A DNA stretch of 64,000 nt from Lithodes maja (GCA_037953745.1 JBAKBP010013160.1:1-64000); one strand, 5' to 3'. Shown: positions 20,992 to 32,494, counted from the stretch's first letter. Translations and numbers: made by a program. The notes: generated by a model from the letters alone, not told the origin.

Positions 20992-21790
20992 TATCTATCT
21001 ATCTAAATGCTCAGGCCCAATCCCCATGTTGGGGGTAGCCGACTCAAGACAGAGCAAGAACAGGGAAAACACAAAAACAACATAAAACAACAAATAAACA
21101 CAGATAAATAGCACAAACTCACATACATCCAGGTCACCCAGGAGAAGACCCAGAGACCAGGGTCACCAAGGTCACTCCAGCACTCCCCCGGCCCCCGACC
21201 ACCCGGAGAGGTTCCGATCTCGGCAGGCAGACATGCAGCGGAGCCAAAGCCACAAGCCCTCCCACCACACTTCCAGGAGCACCCTTCATATTAATCGTCT
21301 CCCCGGGCCAGGCGCCTGATGGACTATTATCTAGTCCAACTTGCGCCCGACCCCTTACTCCAAAATTACAGGTTAATGTTAAAATAAAATGTTACATTGT
21401 AGTTTATCTTATTGTACCAGTACCTCCCTACAATCAACCCTAGTTGTTCCCCAATTTGGCCCTCCGCCACGACCATTTCAAAGTCCAAGTCTCTCACTCT
21501 TGTCCTCTGTAGCGGGGAGGACCTTGTACCCCTGAGACATAGGAGTGCAGACCTGAGAAGAGAGAAAGAGAGCCGGCATCTCGTCCAAGTTATGACTTGG
21601 CTTCTATGCTGGCGCTTTTTCTCCGATATTTGTTCAGCTAATCTGGCATAGAAGACACTTGCAGAAGGTCCCATTCCTCCCGACGATGAGAAGACCAGAG
21701 GAGTAAAGCTTCCTTGATCCCTGTTGATATGCAATATTCGAAACTGCATAATAAATCGTACGCTTGTCCACCTTTCTTTAACTGTCTTCG
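20992..21790 (-). pseudogene. 3' fragment of a non-LTR retrotransposon
   Basis: On the minus strand a frame from about 21770 to 21370 contains FTPLVFSSSGGMGP, YARLAEQISEKK and SFSLLRSALLCLRGTRS. I recall this conserved C-terminal block from reverse-transcriptase-containing proteins of aquatic invertebrates. A GC-rich 3' region follows (CTGGCCCGGGGAGACG...ACCCCCAACATGGGGATTG) and ends in a TAGATAGATAG-type tail at about 20992. The RT core is missing. Clade unresolved; the coding and 3' parts could belong to two elements. Confidence 0.5.
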
Positions 21791-21858
21791 TGGTGCAATG
21801 CATAAGTGTGTTGATTTTCGGTGTGAGCATCCTAGGTTCGAATCCCCGGACTGCCACA
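21783..21858 (+). repeat. tRNA-derived SINE head
   Basis: A-box-like GTGGTGCAATGCATAAG and a perfect B box GGTTCGAATCC 45 bp apart, the spacing of a pol III tRNA promoter. It does not fold as a clean tRNA. A related head lies at 56577-56645. Confidence 0.6.
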
Positions 21859-22061
21859 TGTGTTTGTTAATTTTATTAATCGAGTTTAGGAGTAAAGTTG
21901 GTTGGAGGAGAGAACATAATCATTCATAAGTGCGTTTCTTCTCACTTTCGTTTCTCAAGTATGCCGGCTTGAGTCCTCGCTCACGATATGTTTGTGCTCT
22001 TGGGTTGAAGATTCTGATGTCGAAAAAAAGCCCGTTGTCCCCTCGTCCAAAAACCTCGAGC
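21859..22061. other. Unique flank of the RTE-like insertion
   Basis: SINE body or host sequence. It ends in the target copy ACTTACGTCC (22062-22071). Confidence 0.35.
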
Positions 22062-22071
22062 ACTTACGTCC

Positions 22072-25000
22072 CCCCTAGTCTATTCCCTATTCTATTCCCT
22101 AACCCCACCCTGGGGGTTAGGGAATAGAATATGCCCCACGTGCCTTCTGCGTGTCGTAAGAGGCGACTAAAGAGGTTGGGTCGGTGGGCTTGCGACCCCC
22201 ACCCGGAAAAAATATCTAAGCAAAAAAAAAACGAACGAACAGCCTCGGATGCGGACGGAACCAACGTTGACGAACCACGACCGACTAAGGACATGCCTTC
22301 GGACATTCTGAGAATGGCGACATGGAATGTTAGTGGCATGAATGATGGCACAAAAGAGAGAGAGGTTCTGGAAGTGTTAGTGAATGCCAGGCTGGATGTA
22401 TGTGGAATGACAGAGACCAAATGGAAAGGTTCAGATGTGAGAGTGGGAGTGTGGAATAGGTGTGTGTGCTGGAGTGAGTGAAGGAATAGCGAGAGAAGGT
22501 GCATGTTTGTTTGTAAGTAGCAAATGGAAGGAATGTGTAAGAGAGTATGGGTCTGTGGGTTCAAGGATTGTGTGGGTGAGAATGAAAGTAGGAATACAAA
22601 CGTGGGTGATTGTATGCGTGTATGCCCCGACAGAGGATATACTTGAAAGAAAGAAAGAGGAGTTCTGGATGAATGTGGAGGCGTGCCTGGAGAAGTTTGA
22701 CAAGAACGAAAGAATATTTCTGATTGGGGATATGAATGGTAAGGTGGGTGATAGGAAAGTTGAGAGAGTGGTGGGAGGGTGGGGGGTACCATCAGAGGTG
22801 AATGGGAATGGTAGTGCACTTGTGGACGTATGTGTGGGGAGGAGGCTGTGGATAGCCAACACCTTCTTCCGACACAGAATGATCCACAGGTACACGTGGA
22901 AACTGATGTTGACAATGAAGGATAAGACAGTGGTGGAACGAAAGTCTTTGATTGATTATGTATGTGTGGATGAACGAATGAAGAAATCTGTGATGGATGC
23001 TAGGGTGTATAGGGGTATTGGAGGGGGTCTGTCTGATCATTATGTAGTGGTAGCTAAGGTTAGGATACAAAAGAAGTGGGTGAGGAGAGCGGGAGGGAGG
23101 CGAGAGGAGGGTGGAATGGTGAGGAGGGTGGAGAGGTTGCAGGAGGAGGAAGTCAGGGAGGAGTACAGGAGAGCAGTGGAAAGACGACTAGGTGGGTTCG
23201 ACCTGGAAGTTATGGAGGAAGTGGAGGAGATGAGCAAGGTGTTTAAGGATGAGATCTGTGCAGCATGTGAGGAGGTGTGTGGAGTGAGGAGAAGAGGGAG
23301 GGGAGTGAAAGGTACAGCATGTGACAGAAGAGGTAAGAATAGCTGTGGAAGAAAAGAAGAAAGCATATAGAGAGTGGTTGGGTAGTAGAGGGAATGAAGA
23401 TTCCGAGAGACAGAAACGAGCGAGGTACGTGGAGAGTAAGAGGGTGGTGAAGAGAGTAGTGAAGGAAAGTAAGAGAAGAGTAGATGAGGAATTTGGAAGG
23501 AATCTGAGTGTAAAATGGAGGGAGAGTAAGAAACTGTTCTGGAAAGAAGTCAAGAAAGTTAGGGAAGGTAGCAAGGGAAACAGTAAGGGTGTGAAAGATA
23601 AGAATGGGAGAATGCTAGCCGAGAAGCAAGAGAGAGTCGAAAGATGGAGGGAGTACTTCAGTGAGTTGCTAAATGAAAGGAATGAAGAGCCAGCAAACAT
23701 AGCTGGATATGGTATGGGAGGGAGAAGAAGAGAAGTAGTGGAGGAGGAGGTGGGGATCAGGAGGTCAGAAGTGTGGGAAGCCATGAAAAGAGTGAAGTTG
23801 GGGAAAGCACCAGGAACAGATGGAGTGTGTGGGGAAATGTTGAGGTATGGTGGTGAGATAGTGATAGAATGGGTATGGAAAATGTGCAAACTAGCATGGG
23901 AGAAGGGGAGTGCACCCGATGACTGGAAGACTGGCATAATAGTCCCCCTATATAAGGGCAAAGGGGAAAGAGGAGTGTGTGGTAACCACCGAGGAATATG
24001 TCTTCTAAGCGTAGTAGGGAAGGTATACAGTAGGGTAGTGATTGAGAGAGTGAGAGTGAGAACGGAGAAATGGATAGGCGACGAGCAGGGAGGTTTTAGG
24101 AAGGGAAGAGGATGTGTAGATCAGATTTTTACCCTGAATTGTGTTGTGGAGAAGTATCTGGAGAAGAAACAAAAGGTGTATGTTGCCTTTATGGACTTGG
24201 AGAAGGCCTATGACAGAGTGGATAGAGAAGGTTTGTGGAAAGTACTTAGAATATACGGAGTAGAGGGCAAGTTGCTGAAAGCAGTGAAGAGCATGTATGA
24301 GGGTGCAAAGGCGGCAGTACGTGTGGAGAGTGAGCAGAGCGAGTTCTTTGACCTGAATGTTGGTTTGAAACAGGGGTGTGTGATGTCCCCGTGGTTGTTT
24401 ACTGTATATATGGATGGAGTTATGAAAGAAATACTATCAAGAGCAGTGGATGTTGGTGTATCGCTGAAAAGGGAGGGAATTGAGTGGAAGCTACCTATAC
24501 TGCTGTTTGCGGATGATACAGTTCTGATGAGTGATAATGAATGGGAGTTGCAGGGTCTGGTAAATGAGTTTGGAACAGTGTGTGAAAAACGGAATTTGAA
24601 GGTAAATACGGGGAAGAGCAAGGTTATGGTCTTCGAAAGGGGTGGAGTCACAGAGTATGAGGTGAAGCTGAACGGTCAGGCTATGGAGATCGTCAACTCT
24701 TTTTAAGTATCTGGGCAGTGTGTTGAGTAAAGATGGGACTATGGATGAAGAGGTGCGGGAGAGGGTACAACAGGGGAAGAGGGTTGTTGGAACGCTAAAA
24801 GCAGTAACAAGAAATAGGGTGGTCAGTATGGAAGTGAAGAAGTCCTTGCATGACAGTGTGGTAATCCCGACACTGACTTACGGAAGCGAAGCATGGACGT
24901 TGGTTGAGAGACTCAGACCAAGAATGAGAGCAGTGGAAATGAATTACTTAAGGAGTGCGTGCGGAATTACATGGAGGGATAGACAGACTAATGAGGAAGT

Positions 25001-25322
25001 AAGAAGGAGGTGTGGTGTGGAGGTAGATGTGCTGGAAAGTGTGAAAAGGAACAACTTGAGATGGTTCGGCCATATGGAACGTATGGAAAGCGAGAGAATG
25101 ACTAAGAGGGTGTACGAGAGCGAGGTGGAGGGACAGAGGGGGAGAGGTAGACCGAATATGAGGTGGAAGGATGGAGTGAGGAACTACATGAATGAAGGCG
25201 GTGCTGGTTGGGGGGGAGGGGCGTCGACTGACTGGGGACAGAGGTGCATGGGGGCGGTTCGTTTGTGGCCACCCCTTCGGGGATCACGGCGTCAGGCAAT
25301 AGATAGATAGATAGATAGATAG
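22072..25322 (+). mobile_element. RTE-like non-LTR retrotransposon, full length
   Basis: 3251 bp flanked by the 10-bp duplication ACTTACGTCC (22062-22071, 25323-25332). The 5' end has a GC-rich leader with the inverted pair TATTCCCTAACCCC / GGGGTTAGGGAATA. The 3' end is a GATA tetranucleotide tail. One ORF with AP endonuclease and RT, no RNase H and no separate ORF1, fits the RTE group. Confidence 0.85.
22131..25310 (+). pseudogene. Endonuclease-reverse transcriptase of the RTE-like element, three frameshifts
   Basis: Segments: 22131-22481 (LRMATWNVSGMND and MTETKWKG, the N and E motifs of the AP endonuclease), 22462-23370 (LIGDMNGKVGD, LIDYVCVDE, LSDHYVVVAKV), 23321-24706 (RT: KAPGTDGVCGEML, GGFRKGRGCVDQ, FMDLEKAYDRV, LKQGCVMSPWLF, LLFADDTVLMS) and about 24703-25310 (KYLGSVLSKDG, the C-terminal LRWFGHMERM and RGRGRP region, stop at 25310). 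Breaks fall near 22465, 23310 and 24702; the last is in a T run. All catalytic motifs survive, so the frameshifts look recent, or could be assembly indels. Confidence 0.85.
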
Positions 25323-25332
25323 ACTTACGTCC

Positions 25333-25512
25333 ACTCTTGCTTCATTTGAAGTTGTTGCAGTATTGTGGGCCAAGCGCTGTCCGTCCATAAGCAGAAGTTC
25401 CGGTTCGATTCTGACATCATGGCACAACTCGTCCAGCATTATTGTGCAGTGATGTCTCGTACTTCATCATGCCGGATACAGATGAACACACACACACACA
25501 TGGTCCCGTGGT
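25333..25512 (+). repeat. Possible tRNA-derived SINE and flank
   Basis: CCGGTTCGATTCTGACATC at about 25402 resembles a B box; an A box is less clear. It may be the interrupted partner of the sequence left of the RTE-like insertion. Confidence 0.35.
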
Positions 25513-25697
25513 TTAAGGGGGTAGACTCGCTTTTTCTGGACCCTCTTCTCCCTCATGTTTAGACCCATTAATTTTGCGATTTTTGGACGTTCGTCTAGAA
25601 GGATCTTGAGGATGATTTGTTATACTTGAATGAAGCTAAATTAATAATAACAAATAATTATGAGTAAACAAACCAATAAATAACAATACCCCTTTAA
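25513..25697. mobile_element. Family A MITE copy, internally deleted
   Basis: TTAAGGGGGTAGACTCGC, CTCCCTCATGTTTAGACCC, right end TACCCCTTTAA. Only 185 bp. The closing TTAA is the opening TTAA of the next element. Confidence 0.8.
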
Positions 25698-25908
25698 CCC
25701 TTTCCGTACCGGCGACGTCTTTTATATGTAATCCTAGCTATATTTAGACGATTTTATTAAGCTTAGGAATGGTTAATGATAGTTAAAGGAATGTATTGGG
25801 ATAGCCTGTAGCCTTTTAATTGGTAGACGGACTTCTTCAGTTGAATTAAATCGTTTAATAGTTGCCTGAATATAATGTAAAGTATGTCCCCGGTACAGAA
25901 AGGGTTAA
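25694..25908. mobile_element. Family B MITE copy
   Basis: TTAACCCTTTCCGTACCGGC to CCGGTACAGAAAGGGTTAA with TATATTTAGACGATTTTATT inside. Confidence 0.85.
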
Positions 25909-26043
25909 TACACTACCCATCCCACGTCATTGTTTCTTGCTAGTCCACCATTCTTTTCTGTTACTTCATCTTCTTTCTTCCATTTTTATTAACTTTGTGG
26001 CGTTCCATTTTCCGTGTCAGTTATTCCTTGTTCTTTCTCATTC

Positions 26044-26262
<219 letters not shown>

Positions 26263-26415
26263 AAACAATATATTTCCATAGAGCTACATATGCAATGTGT
26301 TGATGATATAGTTATAATACACCTGTCTACCGTTACTTACTGTATGTACACTGACGGACAATAGTCTTGTCATACCTCTGGCATTTCTACTTTGTATAAT
26401 TATCTTTAACATTAT

Positions 26416-26719
26416 ATAGCCGGTATCACACGAGAAATGTTAGTCAACATTCGATTATCAACAAAAAATCTGGCAACATTTCTGGAATATTTTGCACTGG
26501 TATCGGAAACAAGACTGATGGTAGGTGAATGTAGGTGACCGAAATAGTATACATTTTGACCTAATAAGCTGCCAGATCCGTGTTGAGGATAAATGTTGAG
26601 GGAAAAAGAAACTAGACTGATGGTAGATGAATTTAGATGACCGAAATATTATAAATGTTGACCTAATAAGCTGCCAGACCAGTGTTGAGGGAAAAGGCGC
26701 TCGTGTGATACCGTCCTTA
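26416..26719. mobile_element. Family C MITE copy 3 with internal duplication
   Basis: GCCGGTATCACACGAG at the left, GCGCTCGTGTGATACCG at the right. About 300 bp instead of 205-215 because the segment around GACCTAATAAGCTGCCAGA occurs twice (about 26515-26600 and 26620-26700). A (GA)n run follows at 26730-26757. Confidence 0.8.
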
Positions 26720-26725
26720 GTGGGT

Positions 26726-26759
<34 letters not shown>

Positions 26760-26840
26760 GAGAGACTGGTCGGGAATTCCTACGACTAATTCCGGGGAAG
26801 TTGGATCCCCAAGCAACACGCAAACACAACTTTTCCGGCT

Positions 26841-27191
26841 TTAAGGGGGTACTACTCGCTTTTTCTGGACCCCCTTCTCCCTCATGTTTAGCATATTAGT
26901 TTTGAGGTTTTAAGACGTTCGTTCCGTTAGTTTGGCGATTTTGAGATCTTTTTTTCCCCATTCTTTTGTCAATATTAAGACCTTCCGTGCCATTTAGGTG
27001 TCGAATTTGTTCCTGGCGAGCGGTAGCGAGCCTGTAATTTTAGGAAATTTTGCTATCGAAAAATGTACAAATTTATCTTGAAAAGGGGTCTAGGGGGTTT
27101 TCTTAAGCTTGATGGAGGTTTAGCGAGGAAACTTAAAATTAAAGTTAAAACATAAATATATAGACCAAACAAACAAGCACTACCCCCTTAA
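26841..27191. mobile_element. Family A MITE copy
   Basis: TTAAGGGGGTACTACTCGC to GCACTACCCCCTTAA, with GCGAGCGGTAGCGAGCCTG inside. Its final TTAA opens the family B copy that follows. Confidence 0.85.
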
Positions 27192-28182
27192 CCCTTTCAC
27201 TACCGGAAATGTATGTTGTATTATTTCAGCTATATTTAGACGATATTATGCAGCTTATGAAGGATCTGTGGTAGTTAAAATAGTTGTTGTTGTTGTTCCC
27301 TAAGCTGCCTGGCCGAACAGCCCCGATTCCCTGAGAAAGGCCATGGCTACGATCGGGCTTTCCCACAGAGCTCTCATTGAGTGTAGATTGTGTTGTTGGC
27401 GTAAGTGGTTGTGTGAAATGCAGTCTTCTATGATGTGTTTAATGGTATGGGGTGCTGTGTTACATCCCGGGCAGGCGTCGACAACGGAGTTATCCAGTCT
27501 CTTCTGATAGCTCAGGAGAGCTGGATGGTGTCCGCATCTCAGCCTGGCCAGGTGGACTTTGTCCTCGCGAGGAAGGGAGGATTCGGAAGGATGGATTTCG
27601 GGAGGTCGTGCATGCAGCTGCGTGTTGTCTGTGAGTGAGTGGATGGATCGGTGAGAGATATGAGTATGGATGTGCTTCTGGAAGTTGGTTCGGGGTGGGC
27701 AGGGAGGGAGAGAGGACAATAATTGTGTGTGATGCCGTGTGCTGGGTGTTGTTTTGATATTTCTTGGTGTCTGTGGGTGTGTTCCCATGTAGTTTAGTGG
27801 GTGGTCTTGGTTCGTGGAGGCTGCTGCCAGGAATTGAGTGCCTCTCATGTCCAGATGGTCTTTGACTTTGAGGATTTTGGTTTCTTGATGTAGGTGATCT
27901 GTGGGTGCAGTAGCCGTGCAGCCTGTAATGATCTTCAGGGCTTTGTTTTGAACAGTCTGTAAGGTCTTATGATGTGTTTCAGTTAGGTTAGAAGCCCAGG
28001 CTGGGCTTGCGTATTCCATCACTGATCTTATGTATTGTTTATATACTGTGGTGGTAAGTTAAAATAGTTAATTGAGATAGTGTGTAGCCTCTTAATTACT
28101 ACACGTCCATCCTAAGCTGAATAAAATCGTCTAATAAATGCCAGAATATAATGAAAAGAGGCACCGGTGCTGAAGGGGTTAA
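27188..28182. mobile_element. Family B MITE copy split by a Jockey insertion
   Basis: TTAACCCTTTCACTACCGG to CACCGGTGCTGAAGGGGTTAA once the insert at 27286-28056 is removed. The insertion target AGTTAAAATAGTT lies in the middle of the MITE and is duplicated. Confidence 0.85.
27286..28056 (-). pseudogene. 5'-truncated Jockey-type retrotransposon 3' end
   Basis: Minus-strand frame 28022-27300, 240 codons, open from MMEYASPAWASNL (end of RT) through LARLRCGHHPALLSYQKR and the Cys/His pattern CPGC...H-IKHIIEDC to a stop after LFGQAA. It ends in a (GTT)n tail read from this strand, i.e. (AAC)n. Flanked by a 13-bp duplication AGTTAAAATAGTT (27273-27285, 28057-28069). Nearly identical to 57422-58209. 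No RT core, so not autonomous. Confidence 0.9.
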
Positions 28183-28387
28183 CGCCTTCTGTACGGGTGA
28201 CGTCTATTTTAATTATATTCTAGCTATATTCAGACGATTTTGTGCAGCTTATGACCAATCTGTGTTGGTAAGAAGAGTTAATGAAGATAGTTCGAAGCTT
28301 GTTAATTGCTTGAGGCCGTTCCTAAAGTGAATAAAATCGTCTATTAGTAGCTATGACAAGGACGGAATTGGTACTGAACGGGTTAGC
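28179..28387. mobile_element. Family B MITE copy
   Basis: TTAACGCCTTCTGTACGGGT to GGTACTGAACGGGTTAG. Shares its first TTAA with the preceding copy. Confidence 0.8.
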
Positions 28388-28389
28388 AT

Positions 28390-28880
28390 TCTAAGATCAG
28401 TTTTTCTACAGACACGGCTGGTAACACTATCTGTAAATTGTAATAGGTAAGCTAATATAGGTAGATTATTGTAGTTAGGTTATTATACTGTATGCAGATT
28501 ATTGTAGATATAATAATAGATAGATAATAATGGGTACATTATTGGTAGATTATGAAAGGTAGATTATTATAGGTACAATATAATAGGTACACTCGCTCAA
28601 AAAAGTATCTGCACCCCTACCCCGATAATCTGGTGTGTACAGCTTGGTAGTATAGGTTGTAGGTCGTAGGTAGTAGGTCTTAGGTAGTATAGGTAGATAG
28701 TAGTATAGATGGATATAGCTACATGTAGATATGCAAACCCTACCAAGCTGTACACACCAGATTATGAGGGTAGGGGGTGCAGATACTTTTTGGACTGAGT
28801 GTACAATATAATAGGTAGATTATAAAAGGTAGAATATAAGAGGTAGAATATTATAGGTAGAATATTATAGGTAGATAATT
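28390..28880. repeat. Degenerate TAGGTAGATTAT minisatellite
   Basis: AT-rich, 12-16-bp irregular repeats of TAGGTAGATTATA type on both sides of the family H element at 28588-28803. Confidence 0.7.
28588..28803. mobile_element. Family H mariner-like MITE, TA duplication
   Basis: 216 bp with about 60-bp inverted ends: CACTCGCTCAAAAAAGTATC at the left, its near-complement (GATACTTTTTGGACTGAGTG) at the right, and TA on both sides. The TA target and CACT terminus are typical of Tc1/mariner. No transposase. Confidence 0.85.
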
Positions 28881-28948
28881 ATAGGTGACAACATTTGTAT
28901 AAAAGTAAATAAAAGTTTGCAAAATAAAGCCGAGGGATAATCACTCTT

Positions 28949-29523
28949 GTAACCCCGCCTATCACCCCCTCAGCACCATGACGCCTCTTTACCTTTAATT
29001 ATGGCTAAAATTAGACGATTTTATGCAGCTTAAGCGGGGTAGTGCTTGGTTTTTGGTCTATATAATATTTATTTATTTTTGAGTTTCCTCGCTAGACTTC
29101 CATCAAGCTTAAAATATCACCCCCTAGACCGCCTTTCAAGATAACTTTGTACATTTTCCGGTAGAAAAATGTCCCGACCGAAGGCCTGTTCCTTCTAAAA
29201 TTACAGGCTCGCTACCGCTCACCAGGAAAAAATCGACACCTAAATGGCACGAAAGGTCTTAACATTGACGAAGAAATGGAGCGAAAGGTCTTAAAATCGA
29301 CAAACTAACGGCACGAAAATCTTAAAACCTCAAAACTAATATGCTAAACATGAGAGAGAAGGGGGTCCAGAAAAAAGCGAGTACTACCCCCTTAAGAAGG
29401 AACTATGTTATCCAGAGGGTTTATGGAGAGTGTAGTTACCCCTTGCAGTTGTAGAGGTAGATTTTAGCTCAAGAAATCGTCTAATGGTATCCAGAATATG
29501 ATGAAAATTTATGAAGGGGTTAA
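28949..29523. mobile_element. Family B MITE copy interrupted by a family A MITE
   Basis: Left GTAACCCCGCC (border mutated), right GAAGGGGTTAA. Halves join at GCAGC-TTAA-GAAGGA, the standard family B sequence, when 29030-29395 is removed. Confidence 0.85.
29030..29395. mobile_element. Family A MITE nested in family B
   Basis: TTAAGCGGGGTAGTGCTTGG to GAGTACTACCCCCTTAA, inserted at an internal TTAA of family B that is now present on both sides. This is direct evidence of TTAA target duplication. Confidence 0.9.
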
Positions 29524-29700
29524 CCCTATCAGTTTTTGAGGACGCATACATGTGTTGTATTGTGGCTGTTGGTAGACGATTTTATTCAGCTTAGGAAGAT
29601 GTGGGAGTTAAAAGGTTAAACTTGTTACTCCTTTGATGACGATAAATTAAACCCTCTCTAAACTACATTAAATTGTTTAATAATATTGTGTTATTTAGGA
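29520..29700. mobile_element. Family B MITE, degenerate
   Basis: Starts TTAACCCTATCAG and has GGTAGACGATTTTATTCAGC. The right end has decayed. It shares its first TTAA with the preceding copy. Confidence 0.65.
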
Positions 29701-29824
29701 CCATGACTATTGAGCGTATTAAAAAAATAATATAACATTTTGACTGACGCATTGACCCACTAAATATATGTGTGAAGTTTGGTGAAAATCCGTCGAACGT
29801 TCTAGGAGTTTCCTGACAGATGGA

Positions 29825-30570
29825 CGACAATTAAAGTTCTACCCAAATAAATGCAAGGCGATGACTATTTCAACAAGAGAGAAAACTATCCCAGATTATA
29901 AACTAATTGAAAGAGACCAACAATCATATATTGCATTTGCCACCTCAGAGAAGGAGATCTTGGAATTGTAATTGACCAAACTTCATCATTTAGTGACCAT
30001 ATTACAGAGAAAGTGAAAACGACAAGCAGCATTTCGGGAGCCATAAGGCATACAGTTGAGTATTCAGATTGTGATATGTTCAATACTATGTATAAGGCTT
30101 TGGTCAGGCCACATCTTGAGTATGGGAATGCTACATGGCATCCTTACAAAATTAAAGATATAGAAAATATTGAGAGTGTCCAGAGAAGAGCCACCAGAAT
30201 GATACCAGGCATGGGAGGATTAAGTTATGAAGAAAGGCTGAAAAAGTGAAAGCTACCCACTCTGCAATATCGGCGTAAACGAGGGGATATGATTGAGTCG
30301 TACAAATTCATCCACGATGTGTACGACAAGGAAGTGGCCCAGATTATTCCTCTGGGAAAGTTAGAGAGAGAAGCAAGAGGAAATACCATGAAAATCCAAC
30401 ATCAATACTCGAGACTGAACATACAATTAAGCAATTTCTGTTGTGCCCAGAATCGCATAACTTTGGAATAACCTCCCTGAAAATTATGTGTCAGCTCCTA
30501 GTTTGAAAGCTTTCGAAGCACGTTTGGATAAATTCTGGAACAGAAAATCGGTTAGATATAGGGCCTAACT
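29825..30570 (+). pseudogene. CR1-like non-LTR retrotransposon, 5'-truncated
   Basis: Coding remnants: KFYPNKCKAMTIS, then a frame change, SISGAIRHTVEYSD, YKALVRPHLEYGNATWHPYK, VQRRATRMIPGMGGLSYEERL, an in-frame TGA at 30247, then YRRKRGDMIESYKFIHDVYD and NNLPENYVSAPSLKAFEARL across further frame changes. This is the thumb and C-terminal part of a CR1/Jockey-group RT. It has at least one stop and several shifts. The 3' untranslated region probably runs to about 30780. Confidence 0.75.
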
Positions 30571-30779
30571 TTAAAGCACCTCTCTCCGACCTCTATGACC
30601 CACCCACTCCCAGTACCGGTAACAATCAAGAGATGTTTAACTGTGATCTGGCCCAAGAGGACCTTTGCCAGGATCTAATGCCAGAAGTTGTTCCTGTAAG
30701 CATAGAGAAATGCTGATTAAATATTTCTCATTTATTGTTTTGTTATCCATCGAAATCAGTTTTCTATGATAAGCGGTTG

Positions 30780-30985
30780 AGAGAAAATTAAAATTCAAGG
30801 GTGTCTATTACATACTTATTATTTTCCCCGGAATGTGAAAACCTTCCGACGTGTACACATAAAATATTAAAATTATAGGTATTATTCTAGATCCGGTTTC
30901 ACAGCACGCTCATGACTCTATCAATTTATATGGCTTTATAACCCGCTATTTTTTTGCATTTTAGGCCTAGGGTAGTTTAGGTAAG
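30780..30985. other. Unique sequence, no feature seen
   Basis: AT-rich, no recognised element. Confidence 0.3.
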
Positions 30986-31200
30986 CCTTATCCCCTTCTG
31001 TTCTGGCGATTTTGTTCTGTTATTATTGTCGCTATGTTTAAACAATGTGTTCAGTTTAAGAAGGATCTGTGACAGTAAACAGGGTTAGGTGAGATTGTTC
31101 GAGGTCTGTTCATTGCTGGAGGTCCTTTTAAACTGAATACAATCGTCTAATAGTAGCCAGAATGAAGTTAAAAGGAGGGCACCGGTACTGAAAGGATGAA
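30986..31200. mobile_element. Family B MITE, old copy
   Basis: TTATCCCCTTCTGTTCTGGC to CACCGGTACTGAAAGGATGAA; borders mutated; AAGAAGGATCTGTGACAGTA and AATCGTCTAATAGTAGCCAG inside. 31201-31554 is unique sequence without a recognised feature. Confidence 0.75.
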
Positions 31201-31554
31201 TAGGCTAATTTGATATATCTAAAACAATCTAACCCAACCTAGAATACTGTATGCATCCAAAACGGTAGACTAGATGACCAAAAAGCGCTGAAAGTATAGC
31301 TACAACCATGGCCTCTCGACAACATATTTATCAGCGCCCTTCAGCGATCTACGTACAATCGGGGGTATTAAGTGTTGTCATAGATTCTATTGGTATTCGC
31401 TCAAAGGGTGTTATTGGTATCGTTATAGTTACTGAGAAAAGTGCTTATCCCTCAGAGTATTAGTCAGTGTCCGAAACTTTTGTGAAATATCTGACAACAC
31501 TATCAACCTCGACTGTACAATAGGCCTATACTCCCATTAAGAATTAGATTCTAT

Positions 31555-31760
31555 TTAAGCCGTTCAGCACCGATGCCGTCCTTTTAACTATATTCTGGCT
31601 ACTATTAGACGATTTTATTCAGTTTAAAAAGGGCCTCCAGCAATATAAAGGCTTCGAACTAACTCTTTTTACTACCACAAATGATTCTTAAACTGCACAA
31701 AATCGTCTAAATATAGCTAGAATAAAATAAATAAGACGTCGCCGGTACAGTAGGGGTTAA
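31555..31760. mobile_element. Family B MITE copy
   Basis: TTAAGCCGTTCAGCACCGAT to GTCGCCGGTACAGTAGGGGTTAA. Its closing TTAA is shared with the next element. Confidence 0.8.
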
Positions 31761-31950
31761 GAGGGCAATTAAGATACTGATAGCCCCTTGAGGATTATGA
31801 CTCGCTTTGACAGATTATTATTGCTATAATTAGACGATTTTATTGAGTTTAGGAAGAACTTGTGTTAGCTAGAGATTAAACTGGGATAGTTGTTTCCACT
31901 TTGATTTCTAGAGATTATTCCTAAATTGCATTAAATGCTAACCAGGATAA
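31757..31950. mobile_element. Family B MITE, degenerate
   Basis: TTAAGAGGGC at the left, AATTAGACGATTTTATTGAG inside, right end lost. Confidence 0.5.
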
Positions 31951-32033
31951 TGTATGAAAATGCATCCTCAAGCACTGAAAATAATAGCTACATTTCTGTT
32001 TATATAATTGCTACATCACATTTTTCTACATTT

Positions 32034-32125
32034 TTCTTAAGCTTGATGGAGATCTTGGGAAGGAACTAAATCGAATAATATATAAATGTATAAATGAACT
32101 AATAATTACAAATCTCCTCGTAAGG
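32034..32125. mobile_element. Family A MITE right-end fragment
   Basis: CTTAAGCTTGATGGAGATCT through AACTAATAATTACAAATCTC. Flanking 31951-32434 is otherwise unique. Confidence 0.6.
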
Positions 32126-32432
32126 TGAATACTATTAAGGTGACACATTCCAAGTTAGTTACACTGTAAAGATTTAGTGTGCACATCGGACCAGATAAGT
32201 TTAACATAAATGATACACATTTAAAGAGTATTAAGGTTATAAGCATATACTGTATATGTAGTACAAATACCTTGAATTGGGCTCTGTCACTCTTTCAACT
32301 TTGGGGGAGACACTTGTTACAGGTAGATTTGTCTTTTGTCTCCTTCACTCACAATTTCAACTCAAATTCACGGTTTACTACAGTTGTACTTGTACGTATG
32401 TGTATGTTAGATATAGATAACTACAATAGGTA

Positions 32433-32434
<2 letters not shown>

Positions 32435-32494
<60 letters not shown>
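32435..32494. repeat. (CA)n microsatellite
   Basis: About 30 uninterrupted CA units. 32495-32679 holds nothing recognised. Confidence 0.95.

Noticed and set aside
21783..21858. Functional tRNA gene
   Set aside because: Has A and B boxes but no consistent acceptor or anticodon stems; fits a SINE head better.
28588..28803. Family H repeat as a hairpin terminator or microRNA precursor
   Set aside because: TA duplication and CACT termini fit a mariner-like MITE; no evidence for a small RNA from sequence alone.
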